Part shown: piece after piece, positions 20,369-32,470 of the stretch
Layout of the letters: each line of letters opens with the position of its first letter
Position numbering within the stretch: the stretch's first letter is position 1
NCBI GenBank assembly: GCA_002007465.1
Contig: LNAC01000102.1
Span: 2,759,386-2,823,385, forward strand
DNA length: 64,000 bases
Source: Ailurus styani
Taxonomy: Eukaryota > Chordata > Mammalia > Carnivora > Ailuridae
Direction of reading: 5' to 3'
Translations under genes and position numbers: made by a program
The notes under the pieces: model-generated
The model's database searches: none
Told to the model about the DNA's origin: nothing
Seen by the model: only the letters and a program-made list of their open reading frames with translations

Positions 20369-22167
20369 TTAAAATATGGGTTGGAATATGGATTTGAGAA
20401 ATATGAATTATTCTATGCATTCATGGTTTTGAGGGTAGCTGCAAAAATAATAATGACTGATATCTGAGGGATTCAGTTGTTACAACTCCTGTCCTTCTCA
20501 GCTGTTGTCTGGCTAAAGGCATCTGAGTATTTAACTGAGGGCCCTTCACCAGGAGCGACCAAAGTTTGTTGCCAACTATTTCACTCCTTCCATTGCTCAC
20601 CAGCCCCTTCTGCTCAAATGGCAGTTTTCTTGATGAAACAGAAGTGAAGCTGCTCTGTTTATGGAGCCTGTCTCACTGAATCAGATAAATATCTCTATAT
20701 ATGCAGCTGATTAATCAGCCCCCAGGTAAGGAATTGCTTAACTGTTAAGGAAATATTAGCTACTGTCTCTGCCTTCTAGGTGAGGTAGAGGAAGAATAAA
20801 AATATTAAAGTCATAAACGTGCTCTAATAACTTAGAAAGAATCTATGGTTCTACATTAAGAAATCATAAAATAAATTCATAGGAGCTGTGTTAAGGGAGA
20901 TGTAAATATCAGAAGTGTGAAAGATTCTTCTTGCCCCAGCCCCAAGTCCTAATGAAATGTACAGGGATGCAGGCACAGGAATATAAGCAATTAGAGGTTA
21001 AGCTATCACCCTAGCATAAGTGAATTGCTAGAGATGTATAAATGAATAATGAGATTTTAAAGTGGAAAGATTACAGGGAAAAGGGTGAGATTTGGGCAGA
21101 GGTTAATAATTGCAATGAGTTGCAAATATAGTGTGTATTATTGTCATATTCCTTGTGTGTGAAGATAAGATCTATGTCTTCATAACAGCAAACAAAGAGG
21201 ATTTGGGTTTATATTAAAAAATTCTATAAGATAAAGAAAATCTGACAATAATTGTTTCTAAATTGATATATAACTCATTCTTATTTCCAAAGAGCTCTTA
21301 GATTTTGAGGAACTATTCATTGAGATTGTATTTGAATTGTTCGCTTATCTCAACTATGTTTCTGGATTTTTGAAAATATGATATAACATTCACATTATTA
21401 TTGCTTTTTTGGAGTAAGGGAGAAAGTAGTTACTATTATTAATATTAGTAATAACAAAAGTTGTGATTGCAAAAGACAAGATCAGAAGAGTCTACAAAAG
21501 TAAGAGTCATAAAAGAAGTAAGAATTACATTTCATTTATTGATTTGACTTATTAAAAAATACTTATTGCAACAGCTTATAGGCACATATATAATATAAAC
21601 CTGTAATTATAGGTTAAAATATACATGTAATAAGGACACAGTAAGTATTAAAAAAAGACAAAAAAGTACAAAAATATATTAAATGCCCAAACCAGACAAA
21701 GTACTACAAAAACCAGATTAGGTGGTAGCTGATGTTATATAATTTCAAAAATATATTACTTAAGTGTCTACCCTTCCCCAGGAAGAAAATTCTAAGCTTT
21801 TTCTCCAGCTTATAGGTGATTTTGTATTTTTCTCTCTGAAATATGCTCAGGGGTATTTTGCTGGGTTATTTTGAGCATATATTATAAATAAATAGAATAT
21901 AATAATACCATCTTTTTTTCATGTGCTGATAATCAGTTACAAAAAACCATGCAAAACAGAAGACATAGTAATGAATCGGTTAGTGAAAAGATGAAAAATC
22001 TCTTCTGTGAGGTAAACTCTTTACCTAGGTTGAGTGAATGATCCCTTCCATGAAGCTTTAAGTATGTTTATTCTTTTTCTAGTACCCTGAAGAGCAATAT
22101 TCAGGCGCCCCCCCACAAAGCAATTAAATTCTATCTTTCAGAGTTGCATCATTCTATTTGTCACATT
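20369..22167. other. Unassigned stretch
   Basis: No gene or recognised repeat; AT-rich towards 21400-21950. Confidence 0.4.
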
Positions 22168-22216
22168 AAGACTCCTCAGATACTTTAAAAAAAAAAAAAA
22201 GACTCCTCAGATACTT
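22168..22216 (+). mobile_element. Tail-only retroinsertion scar: 18-bp duplication around poly(A)
   Basis: AAGACTCCTCAGATACTT occurs at 22168-22185 and, without mismatch, at 22199-22216. Only one T and twelve As lie between. The first copy is preceded by TT, giving TT/AAGA, close to the L1 endonuclease preference. The simplest reading is an L1-type insertion truncated to its tail. Confidence 0.75.
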
Positions 22217-22903
22217 AGGCAACTTTGTCAGTGACTTGGCCAGCCTTAAATTAGTGATGGCAATAGATTATTTACATTTTGGCTTCATCTTCCTTCTTTC
22301 TTTTTCCCTAACCCCTTATTAAAACTGATTCTCAAAAGAGCTGGGCACCTCGAACAGATTTGCAGCTGACACTAAAAACATTTTAAATCCTTTGTGGGGT
22401 CAAATATTCTTACATCTAACTGTTTTGCTTTTCCCGAAATTTATGAATGCTCTCATCATACAGAACATAGCACTAGAAGACCATATGGAATCATGGAAGA
22501 TGAATGTAATAAAATTCCTTTCACATGAAAGTTTTCTTTTGTGGAGATAGTTCTTTTTTTGAAAATCTATAATACCTCTTGAAAAAAAATTTAAATAGTT
22601 GCTTGCTCATCAACCATTAAGGAGGTGGCATTCAAGTAACATGAATAACTTTTAAAGCCCCATTCTCAGGAAATCAAGGATTCTATGTCGGTGTATCCCC
22701 CATTAGGGAGCTACACATCAGCAACCTCCCCCCCCTTTTTTTCTGGCATAGAAAAGAACTGTTGCATTAATGACCTGGTAGTTTGTAATGTATATGAATT
22801 GTGACTCGTTAGAAAATAATTTGCCCACATATTCCTGGTTAACTAGCCTTTAGTTTTATCTTAAAATATTTACTATATTAGAAGCTAATAGAACTGTTTA
22901 CTT
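22217..22903. other. Unassigned stretch
   Basis: No gene or repeat recognised; a C-run then T-run lies near 22726-22742. Confidence 0.4.
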
Positions 22904-22921
22904 AAAAATAGTTGCTGTTTT

Positions 22922-23111
22922 GGGCGCCTGGGTGGCTCAGTAGGTTAAAGCCTCTGCTTTCGGCTCAGGTCATGATCTCAGGGTCCTGGGATCGAGGCCC
23001 GCATCGGGCTCTCTGCTCAGCAGGGAGCCTGCTTCACCCTCTCTCTGTCTGCCTCTCTGCCTCCTTGTGATCTCTCTCCCTCTGTGAAATAAATAAATAA
23101 AATCTTTAAAA
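22922..23111 (+). mobile_element. CanSINE with perfect 18-bp target duplication
   Basis: Young element of the CTCCTTGTGATCTCT/GTGAAATAAATAAATAAA group, flanked by AAAAATAGTTGCTGTTTT at 22904-22921 and 23112-23129. Confidence 0.98.
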
Positions 23112-23214
23112 AAAAATAGTTGCTGTTTTATAAATTATCCCAGAATTCAGACTTATTACAAAATCAGACTTGGCAAAAATTCCATTATTCTGAATTAACA
23201 AGGTTCTAAATTTA

Positions 23215-23256
23215 TTTCACTCAATTTATTTTTATTATTTTTATTTTCACTCAATT
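23215..23256 (-). mobile_element. Possible tail-only scar
   Basis: TTTCACTCAATT at 23215-23226 and 23245-23256 flanks 18 bases that are only T and A (TATTTTTATTATTTTTAT). The tract resembles a reversed SINE or L1 tail, but slippage could also explain it. Confidence 0.45.
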
Positions 23257-23913
23257 AATTTGATTAATTCTAAAACATAGATGGGGCTCTTTGTATTCAT
23301 CAGATCCTGCTGGATATATGCTGAGTGGATCTCAGTCCTTTCCCTTAGAGGAATTCTTGTCCAGTTTGGGAGATACAGGTAAATAATGTGAAAAGTGCAG
23401 TGCAAATCCAGTGGTGAACAGAGGCTGAAGTTCAGGAATGTATATACAGAGGAAGCAACTTCTCTGTTGAAATTTAAGGACTGACTGATTTTCTGGGTAT
23501 ACAGTGTTTAGGAGGACAGTGCATTCAAAGAAGTCATATGGGAAGGAGTCAGGGAATCAAAATAGAAATCTGAAGAAACTTACATGAAATGATAAAAATC
23601 ACTGATGAAGTCAGCTTAGAAATAATACTGTTTAATGCCTAGTTAACCTAGAATGTAAGGTTTGAGTAGATGGATAGGAGCCCAGAGTTTGGTAGGATTA
23701 GTGATGAAGGCTTCTAAAGGTAGACTTTCCCACAAACCATAAGGATATCAAAACTTTAGGTGAGTTTGAAATGTTTCATAACTTAAATGAAAAGTCAAAA
23801 TAGTCACAGAATGGAACTAGAATGTTTTGGATATACAAAGTATCAGTCCAGGAAGTGAGAAACTATCCACTCTAATTTTAAAGCCAAAACAGTTAATTGA
23901 AGTGAAGTGACTT
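23257..23913. other. Unassigned stretch
   Basis: No gene or repeat recognised. The minus frame 23817-24113 begins in the adjoining L1 fragment. Confidence 0.4.
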
Positions 23914-24707
23914 ACATTAGGGTGCATGTATCCCATTCGAGTCAATTTTGTATCCTTTGGATAAATACCTAGTAGTACAATTGCTGGATTAGAGAGTCGT
24001 TCTATTTTTAACTTTTTGGGAGACTCTATATTGTTTTCCAGAGTGACTGCACCAGTTTGCATTCCCATCAATACGGCAAAAGGGTTCCCCTTTCTCTGCA
24101 TCCTTGCCAACATCTGTTGTTTCCTCAGTTGTTAAGTTTAGACATTCTGACAGGTGTAAGGTGGTATCTCATTGTGATTTTCATTTGTATTTCCTGATGT
24201 TGAATGACGTTGAACAACTTTTCAAGTGTCTGTTAGTCATCTGGATATTTTTGGAATATGTTTATTCTTGTCTCTGCTGGATTATTTGGTTTTGGGGTGT
24301 TGAGTTTGATAAGTCCTTTATAGATTTTGGATACTAACCCTTTATCAGATATATAATTTGAAAATACCGTCTCCCATTCTTTTAGTTGTTTTTTTGGTTT
24401 TGTCAACTGTTTCCTTTGCTGTGCAGAAGCTTTCTACCTTGATTGAGTCCTAATAGTTCATTTTTGCTTTTGTTTCCCTTGCTTCAGGACACATCTAAAA
24501 AAACGTTGCTATAGCTGATGCCAAAGAGGTTGCCACCTGGGTTCTCTTCTAGGATTTTGATGGTTTCCTGTGTTGTATTTAGGTTTTTCATCCACTTTGA
24601 ATTAATTTTTGTGTATGGTGTAAGACAGTGGTCCAGTTTCATTCTTTTGCGTGTCGCTCTCTAGTTTTCCCAACATCATTTGTTAAAGAGACTGTCCTTT
24701 TTCCATC
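23914..24707 (-). mobile_element. L1 ORF2 C-terminal fragment, joined to MEMO1 sequence
   Basis: Reverse-oriented end of L1 ORF2. It runs from the segment containing GGGATACATGCACCCTAATG (at the left edge), through the cysteine-rich C-terminal region, to the segment containing ACAGTCTCTTTAACAAATG at about 24690. L1 3' UTR and poly(A) are missing on the left. The join at about 24707 passes straight into MEMO1 3' UTR with no tail. Confidence 0.85.
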
Positions 24708-25621
24708 CCTAAAGATACAGAGCTTCAGTGGACCGTGAGCTCTCCTGCTGCATAACTCACTGAACTGTCCTGCCAGTTTCTACAGTGGCCTGACTGGGCA
24801 TAATTCAAAAAAGAAAGGCTCATATTCATTGTATTCTTCTGGAGCTCTGTGATAGCATTTAGTAACATCCCAATGGGATGTCTTCCACTTACAGGATTAT
24901 GGTATTTCTTCAAGTAATTGCTAAAAGATACAGGGTCTAGTTGTTCTATACTACTCACATTCCTTTTATCTAGATGTTCAATGGATCTATAAATCTTCCC
25001 CTGGGATTCATCATATAATGGAAACTTTGACCCCAATGGCAGAAATCAGAAGAAACCACAAAGAGATTACTAGGATCCACTAGATATTTACTGAAAAGTT
25101 TTTCGAATTCCTGTTCTTTTGACTCACTCAGAGCTCCAACCAGTACAGTAATAATGTAAGCTCATCCTATGGCTTTCCATGGCTTTAGCTGTATAAGGTA
25201 AATGCATTTCAATACTATCTTCATCTTCATCTCTCTGCAGAGACATGTGTTCAAACATTCCTCTCTTCCATAATTCTCCATAAATCTTTTGGTCAATACA
25301 AGGGTCACACAGAGGTGTCCTATATATATCCATGCTGGGTAGTGCACATAGAGAGAGGGGCACATAATGAGAAGCCCAGAGGATAAAAATTCTCTGGGTA
25401 GTAGATGGATCCACTTGTTTGTAAGCATGAGCAGCACAAGAACCACAGTGCGTATATCCTGCATGGGGTGCAGTAATGGCTCTAGCAGGTCTTTTATAGA
25501 CTGTACTTGTGAGAGTCAACCTTCTAGCTGCGGTCCTGAGGCTGAGTGGCTCCCGGCATAACTGGCTTCCCAGCAGACCACTCAGTTGGACATCTTGGTG
25601 CCTGTGCCCCCTATGGTACAC
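24708..25621 (-). pseudogene. MEMO1: Processed pseudogene of MEMO1, fused between L1 segments
   Basis: Intronless decayed copy of MEMO1 (mediator of ErbB2-driven cell motility, a metal-binding cytosolic protein of about 297 residues). The ATG is complement 25591-25593 and reads MSN-stop-VVC (codon 4 is TGA, complement 25582-25584). A second TGA lies a few codons on, where the parent has the Trp of EGWLSQ, after a small deletion. [18 protein letters not shown], with the metal-site His of PHAGYT, is kept. Then [27 protein letters not shown], a frameshift, [16 protein letters not shown], and the end [12 protein letters not shown] with a stop at complement 24725-24727. The coding part is 869 bp against about 894 in the parent. 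Only some 17 bases of 3' UTR remain and no poly(A) follows. It is flanked on both sides by L1 in the same orientation. Not functional. Confidence 0.93.
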
Positions 25622-27830
25622 AAGGATGAATCTCTATCTACTCACTTTAAATATGGAGATGTCTTTAGGTCTAAATTAATTCTCTTGTAGGCAACACATA
25701 AATGGGTCTTGTTTTTTTTTTTAAATCCATTCTGATACCCCATGTCTTTTAATTGGAACATTTAGTCCATTTACATTCAAAGTGATTACTGATAGATATA
25801 AATTAAGTACCATTGTGTTACCTGTAAAGTTGGTGTTTCTGGTGATGTTCCTTGTTCCTTCCTATTCTTTGTTGCTTTTGGTCTTTCTTTCCCACTCAAA
25901 GAGTCCCCTTCAATATTTCTTGCAGGACTGGCTTTTGTTTGTCTAGAAAAAACTATCTTTCTTTCCGTTCTGAATGACAGCCTTGTTGGATAAAGTAGTG
26001 TTGGCTGCATATTTTTCCCATTCAGCATGTTGAGTATTTCCTGCCACTGTCTTCTGGCCTGCCAAATTTTTATAGACAGATCTGCTGTGTTCATGATAGG
26101 TCTTCTCTTGTAGGTGAAGGACTTTTTTTCCCTGCTGCTTTCAGGATTCTTTCCTTGTCTGTATATTTTGTGAATTTGACTATGATATGTCTTGGTGATG
26201 GCCAGATTTTGTTGAATTTATTTTTTTTATTTTTTATTTACTTTTTTAAAAAAATATTTTTATTTATTTATTTGACACAGAGAGAGAGATTACAAGTAGG
26301 CAGAGAGGCAGGCAGAGAGACAGGGAGAGGAGGAAGCAGACTCCCTGCTGAGCAGAGAGCTGGATGCAGGCCTCGATCCCAGGACGCTGAGATCATGACC
26401 TGAGCCGAAAGCAGAGGCTTTAACCCACTGAGCCACCCAGGAGCCCAGATTTTGTTGAATTTAATGAGAGTTCTCTGTGCTTCTTGGGTTTCGACATCTG
26501 TTTCCATCCCCAGAGTAGGGAGGTTTTCCGCTATAATTTCCTCAAATAAACCTTCTGCTCCTTTTTCTTTCTCTTCTTATTCTGGGACTTCTATGATACA
26601 AACGTTATTACATTTTAAGGAGTCACTGAATTCCTTAAGTCTACATTTGTGATCCGATACTTTTCTTTCCCTCTTTTTTTAGCTTCACTATTTTCCATAA
26701 TTTCATCTTCTATATCACTGATTCATTCCTCTACTTCATCCATTCTTGTTGTTATCACATCTAATTTGGTTTTACCACTCAGTTATAGCATTTTTTTTCC
26801 AGCCTGACTAGTTTTTAGTACTTTTATCTCTGCAGTAAGGGATTTTCTAGTGTCTCCTATGCTTTTCTCAAGCTCAGCTGGTATCATTATTATTATTGCT
26901 TTAAATCCTGGTTCGGACACCTTATTTGTATCTGTATTGATTAAATATCTGACTGTGATTTCTTTCTGTTCTTTTTGGGGGAGTGAATTCCTCTGTCTTA
27001 TCATTTTATCTGAGTCACTGTTTTTTGTTAGGAAAGCCTGTTGCATTCCTGCTCTGGAATAATAGCTATATTAGGAAGAGGTCCAAAAAAAGCAACAAAT
27101 AAAAGAAGCTAAATCCTATTTCCCCTCGAGCTGAAGCTTTGATTATAGCATTCTATGACCAGTAGACTTGGTGCATGGGAGGGTTTGTCCTGGTCTTCTG
27201 GGGGTAGGGCCTGCTGCACTGATTCTCCGGCTGACTTGTCCTAATGGAGATGAGCCTGCCAGGTGCAGCGGAGTGGGACTTGGTGTAGTGGCTGCGGCGT
27301 CCACCGGGTGGTGCTGTTTTGCTCACTGAGATTGGTCAGTGATAGTGGTAGTGGGGGGAATGGCATCATCCAGCTCTCTTGTCTCTGGATGGGGAGCTTG
27401 TACTGCCACTCTTCAGGAAGCCTTCACAGAAGAACAACCCCTGTTGTGTCCTGGCTTCTGCTAGATCCTTGTCTTTACCCTACCTGTATCTGAGTTGTTA
27501 ATCTGCGGCACAGTACTCCTGTGTTTTATTGCAGGTATGTGGCTGGGTTTCAAAACTCTAAATTTTAGAGATCTTCACAGTGCTGACCCATGCTGATCCT
27601 CTGGGGGGAGGGTCTTGCTGTACTTTTGCCATTTGCCAGTTTGTCCTGGAAATTGGTTGAACCACCATGCAGCAGTTTGGATTTTATGGTAAAGTATACC
27701 AAGACCTGGCACCAAGGTTTGCTGCCCTCAGCCTGTGTTTCTGTTCCTATGCTAGTGAATGGGGCAGCTCAATGGCACCTTCTGGGTCCCTATAGCATTT
27801 TCTTAATTTCAGTGTAGGAAGTCCATTGCC
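25622..27830 (-). mobile_element. L1 5' region: 5' UTR, ORF1 and start of ORF2, with nested SINE
   Basis: Minus-strand L1. ORF2 endonuclease start lies at about 25622-25740 (an IKKQDP-CCLQE-type stretch, decayed). ORF1 C-terminal domain is at about 25786-26100, with QARRQWQEILNMLNGKNMQP visible in the frame 25786-26094. The ORF1 coiled-coil region follows to about 27050 and 5' UTR-like sequence to about 27830. A CanSINE interrupts ORF1 at 26221-26446. ORF2 between endonuclease and C-terminus (about 2-3 kb) is absent; its place is taken by the MEMO1 copy. The plus frames 27263-27493 and 27590-27817 are antisense to the 5' UTR. Confidence 0.82.
26221..26446 (-). mobile_element. CanSINE inside L1 ORF1 with 17-bp target duplication
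   Basis: Young-type element with a long T/A tail region, flanked by perfect AGATTTTGTTGAATTTA (26204-26220 and 26447-26463). The frames on both strands here are SINE translations. Confidence 0.97.
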
Positions 27831-27999
27831 CAATCAAGATAGGATTAAAGCACATACTGACATAAAACTAATTTTTTGGATTGTAATTTTTATTTTATAG
27901 TTTAATAGTCTGACATTTTTATATGTGGCATTTTGTGGTACTACAGAAGTGATCTTGCAATCTTATATATTTTATTGTAGTGATATTTCAATCTCTATG

Positions 28000-28210
28000 A
28001 CTAGAATCACTAGTGTTCAAATCTCAGCTCTACTATGTGACCTTGGGCAAATTACTTAACCTCTCTCTGCCTCAGGTTTTTCATCTTAAAAATGGGAATA
28101 ATTCAATAATTCTTGTCTCACAGGATTGTTGTGAGTGGGAAAAGTCAGTAAATTTAAGGTGCATGGAACATTTCCTGACACATAGTAAAAACAGAATGTT
28201 TTGTTTTCAA
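28000..28210 (-). mobile_element. MIR
   Basis: Good reverse MIR: GTTCAAATCTCAGCTCTACT, GACCTTGGGCAAATTACTTA, CCTCTCTCTGCCTCAGG, AAAATGGGAATAATTCA, GGATTGTTGTGAG, and CCTGACACATAGTAAAA in order. Confidence 0.88.
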
Positions 28211-28714
28211 GAATTTACCTAAGCTATTAGAATTTCTATTTCATCATCTGAAAAAGTAGATTATATGTCATAGAACTGTTAAAAGAATCAAGTTGAAAAT
28301 CTGAGAGTAAATAATCAGTAACATGAAAAGCAAGAGGTTATATTCTCCTTATTCTGTAGCTACTTTCAAATACTAATGTATTAGTAAACAAAAATGGTAC
28401 TACACATTGTCGTGGTAACCAGGTATGCCCTAACTCATTGCTCTTTTTGTCTTACTGGTGCACTGTTTTCTTAAAGATAGTCTAGAAATTTCCTTTTATG
28501 GATATATCTGAGAGTAGTTGCCCAAACCAATTTCTAAATAAAAGAAGTTTCCTCTCCCTTTGTATTAGTCTTCTAAGAAAAGACCAGAAAAAAGACTATT
28601 GTGTATAGAGAAGCCTGATAACTTTATTTAGGCATTTTTTGAAGCTTTAATTTTTAGTTTTTAGTGTGGCATACATAAGAACATATACTTTAGAGTAAAG
28701 GCTTTCTTTGTGTT
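28211..28714. other. Unassigned stretch
   Basis: Nothing recognised. Confidence 0.4.
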
Positions 28715-28930
28715 AAATTCCTGAATTCCTGACTACTAATTGCTGTGTGATGATGGGCAAGTTACCTGTGCTTTGGTTTCTACATTCGAAAAAAAGGATA
28801 CTAAGAGTAGCTGAACCTGTTGAATTTCTGTTCTAAAAGACTTACTACATATAAAAGATTTATAATTATGCATGGTATATGCTAAGACCTTGATAAATAT
28901 TAGCTATTGTGATAATTATTATTTATCTTT
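28715..28930 (-). mobile_element. MIR
   Basis: Reverse MIR with TGTGTGATGATGGGCAAGTT, ACCTGTGCTTTGGTTTC and a 3' part TTGATAAATATTAGCTATTG. Confidence 0.78.
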
Positions 28931-28985
28931 GTGTTTCATTAAAGAATAGATCTTAGCAACAGAGTGAAGTGAAGTTTAACTTTCT

Positions 28986-29168
28986 TAAAAGATTTTATTT
29001 ATTTTTTCAGGGGGAGGGGCAGAGGGAAGTGGAGAGAGAGAGAGAGTCCTAAGCAGACTCTGTGCTGAGAGCAGAGCCTAGCACAGGGTCCAATACAATG
29101 ACCCTCAGATCATGACCTGAGCCAAAGTCAAGAGTCAGATGCTCAAGTGAAAGCCATCCAGGCACTAT
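28986..29168 (-). mobile_element. Old CanSINE
   Basis: AAAAGATTTTATTTATTTTT, GGGGGAGGGGCAGAGGGAAG, GATCATGACCTGAGCC, AAAGTCAAGAGTCAGATGCT and a decayed head AAGCCATCCAGGCACT. Confidence 0.88.
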
Positions 29169-29923
29169 ACAAACGGAAGTCTGTATAGTTTTATGTTGTG
29201 CATGAAAACATTACAAAACAAAACAAATCTAAACCAAATAAAGTGATGTCAGCAAAAATGGTGGAGGGAAATCCTCTGAATATTCTCCCCTCCGTAAAAT
29301 GAGAACAATGGCAGTAATTGTTACAATGTTTTACAGAACTCTAGAAATTAACCAAAGGCTTGACAGAGTCTGTAAAAATAGCTGAATTGCAATAAAAAGA
29401 GCAATTATTATGGCATTTTAATTTTCCCTATTCCCATACACTTCTGCCAAGATCTATAGTAACCTTAAAAAACAACAGCCCATAAGCATGGTGAAAACCA
29501 GCAGCCTGTCAGCATTTGAAAGTGCACAGTGGGGTTGGAGCTCCTCCAAAGACCCATTCCCAGAAAATTATCATTATTTTACCTGTCAGATGTTTCTTGC
29601 TGACAAGGCTGTTTTTACTCGATCTGACTTGGAGTTCACCTAGTGAGAATAGCCTTTTCCCTGGGGCATCTGTCAAAAACAATTAGAGGCGATTGTTAAA
29701 TATTTTGACTACCCAAGATTATGGTTAACAGTTGGAGCAAACAATAGGCTAACTAAATAACTTTTTAAAAAGATCTGGAAAATGAGATGTCCATAGTGGG
29801 CTTTGAAAAGATCTGACATACTACTGGGGATCTGGGAGGTCACCTGCATGCTTAGAGCTGTTCATATGCCAAGGGATGTATTTATGCTAACAGAAAACCT
29901 GAGAAGGACCCAAACACTTGTCT
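29169..29923. other. Unassigned stretch
   Basis: No gene or repeat recognised. Confidence 0.4.
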
Positions 29924-29928
29924 TAGTT

Positions 29929-30295
29929 TTGTTTGGACTGCTATAATACAAATACCATAAACTGAATGGTTTATACACAACAAACATTTATTTCTCACAG
30001 TTCTGGAAGCTGGGAAGTTCAAGATCATGGCACCCACGGATTCAGTGTCTGATGAAGGCCCACTTCCTCATAGATGGCACCATTTCAGTGCTTCCTCACA
30101 TAATGGAAGGGACAAAGGATCTCTCAGAAAAAGAAGATTTATAGAAATGCTAATTCCATTCATGAGGACTCTGCCCATGTGACCTAATCATCTCCCAAAG
30201 GCCCCAAGTCCCCAAGTCCTAATAATATCACCTTGGACATTGGGGATTTCAACATCTGAATTTTAGAGGGGTACACCAATATTCAGACCACAGCA
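29929..30295 (-). mobile_element. MaLR LTR (MST/MLT1-like), solo
   Basis: Reverse-oriented LTR: TTGTTTGGACTGCTATAATA, TTTATTTCTCACAGTTCTGG, TCATGAGGACTCTGCCCATG, TGACCTAATCATCTCCCAAA and TCAACATCTGAATTTTAG. Begins TG and ends CA, with ACACT before and ACCCT after, a likely 5-bp target duplication with one change. Confidence 0.83.
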
Positions 30296-30429
30296 ACCCT
30301 CATCTCTGGCTCACCTTGAGGCTCTGTGTATGACAAAAGCAAAGGCTAAGATAGGGTTGGTTGTAAATTACCTAGCTGAGTGTTGAGAACAGCCTCAAAT
30401 ACACACATAGCCCCTCAGCAGAGATTGCA

Positions 30430-32470
30430 AGAATTATTGTTTACATGCATTTAAGGAAATCTGTGTCCAATTATTAGTTGACCACTAAGAATTGAGCAGA
30501 AACTTTAGTGACATGACAAAAAATACAGACTTTATAGAATTAGTGCAAAAGGTCAATAACAGCAGCAACAACAAACAGCAACATCAACAAACCCTGGGGA
30601 CGGGGTAATTTGATTTCCTAAGTTGTTGCATTATAAAGTATCTGAATTTCAACAAAAAGTTATGAGATACACAAAGAAATATGAAAGTATGGACCATACA
30701 TAGAACTGTCCCTGTGGAAGCCCAGATGTTGACACTTAATTTGTTGACACAAATAATTTAAATCAGCTATTTAAAAAATGATCAAATAACTCAAGAAAAA
30801 ATGTCTAAAGAATGAAAGTTTGAGAATGCTGTCTCACTGAATTGAAAATACAAATAAAAAGAAATTAATTAAAAAACAAATAGAAAGACTATAATTGAAA
30901 AGTACAACTGAAATAAAAATAGAAAAAAATAGAAAAAAAATAGAGGAATGAACAAGATACAAGACATATAGAAATAAGTAGCAAAATCACAGACATAAAT
31001 CCTAATATATTAGTAATTACAATGTATAAATGTATTAAATACTCCACACTAAAATAAAGAGATTAGTATAATAGATTAAAAAATGATCTAACTCTATTCT
31101 GTGTACAAGAGAGACATTTAGATTCAAAGACATATATATGTTAAAAGTAAAAGTACGGAAAAAGGCATACATTGCAATCGGTAACCAAAAGGGAGTGAGA
31201 GTAGCTTTACCAATAGCAGACAAAGTAGACTTTGAGACAAAAAATTTTACAAGAAGGACATTCGGTAATAATGAGAACGTCAAGCCATCAAGAAGATACA
31301 GCTATAAACATATATGCTAATATCAGAGCCCAAATCATATGAAACAAAACTGACAGAATTGAAAGTGGAAATAGATTGTTCCACAATAATAGCTGGACTT
31401 CAAAACTCACTTTCAGTATTTGACAAAACAGTGAAAATATCAGTAAAGAAATGGAAGACTTGAACAACACTATACACCAGCTAGACCTAACAGAACACTC
31501 TATCCAACAACAGAAGAATGCACATTTTTCTCAAGTGCACTTGGTACACTTTCCAGGATAGACCACATCCCTATATATGTAAGTGATACAGAGTATGTTC
31601 TCTGATTACATGGAATAAAATTGGAAGCCAATAACAGAAGAAATTTGGCAAATTAAAAAATATATGAAAATTCGTGTATAACCAGTGGATCAAAGAAATC
31701 ATAAGAGAAATTAGAAAATTCTTTGAGATAAATAACACTGTAAACACAACATACTGAAACTGAATGAAATGCAGATAAAGTAGTGCTTACAGGGAAATTT
31801 GTAGCTATGATGCTTAAATCAAAAAGGAAGAAAGTGGCATCTGGGTGGCTCAGTTGGTTCAGCCTCTGACTCTTGATTTCATGATCTCAGGTCATGATCT
31901 CAGGGTTGTGCAATTAAACACTGCATTGGGCTCTTCACTGGGCATGGAGATTACTTGGGATTCTCTCTCTCTGCCTCTCCCTCTGTCCCTCTTGCCACCC
32001 CCCACTCTCCCTCTCTAAAAAAAATAAAAGAAAAAGAAAGAGAGATGTCAATTTAATAACTTAATCTTCCACTGTAAGACTAGAAAAACAAAACAATCCA
32101 GAACAAAAAGAAGAAAAAACGAAAACTAGAGGAAAAATAAATGAAATAAAGAATAGAAAACAATATAGAAAATAATGAAATCACAGTTGGTTCTTTGAAA
32201 AGATCAATACAATTGACAAACATTTAGCAAAATAATCAAGAAATAAGAAAGCCTCAAATTAATAAAGTCATAAATGAAAAAGGGAATATTATGACTGAAC
32301 TTACAGAAGTAAAACAAATTATGAAGGAATATGAGAACAATTGTGTATCAACAATCATATAACCTAGATGAAATGGACAAATTCTTTGAAAGACACCCAA
32401 ACTACTGAAACTGACTCGGGAAAAATGGAAAATCTCAGCAAACAAACAAACAAACACAAAAACAGTTAAA
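30430..32470 (+). mobile_element. Old L1 (L1M type): ORF1 and ORF2 endonuclease region, with nested SINE
   Basis: Degraded plus-strand L1. ORF1-like sequence (AAAGTATGGACCATACATAG, AAATCAGCTATTTAAAAAAT) to about 30950, then the ORF2 endonuclease region (TGTGTACAAGAGAGACATTT; GGTAACCAAAAGGGAGTGAG) and the following ORF2 linker to about 32465, where it ends in CAAA/GAAAA-rich sequence. A CanSINE interrupts at 31835-32030. RT and 3' UTR are absent. Frames on both strands (31035-31320, 32254-32457) derive from it. Confidence 0.78.
31835..32030 (+). mobile_element. Old CanSINE nested in L1
   Basis: Older type: GGCATCTGGGTGGCTCAGTT, GGGCATGGAGATTACTTGGG, CCCTCTCTAAAAAAAATAAA. Flanks AAAAAGGAAGAAAG and AAAAAGAAAGAGAG are an approximate target duplication. 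Confidence 0.93.

Noticed and set aside
22105..22125. GGCGCCCCCCC, resembling a SINE head
   Set aside because: No further SINE sequence on either side; short C-run.
24104..24337. Plus-strand frame with membrane-like composition
   Set aside because: Antisense of the L1 ORF2 C-terminus.
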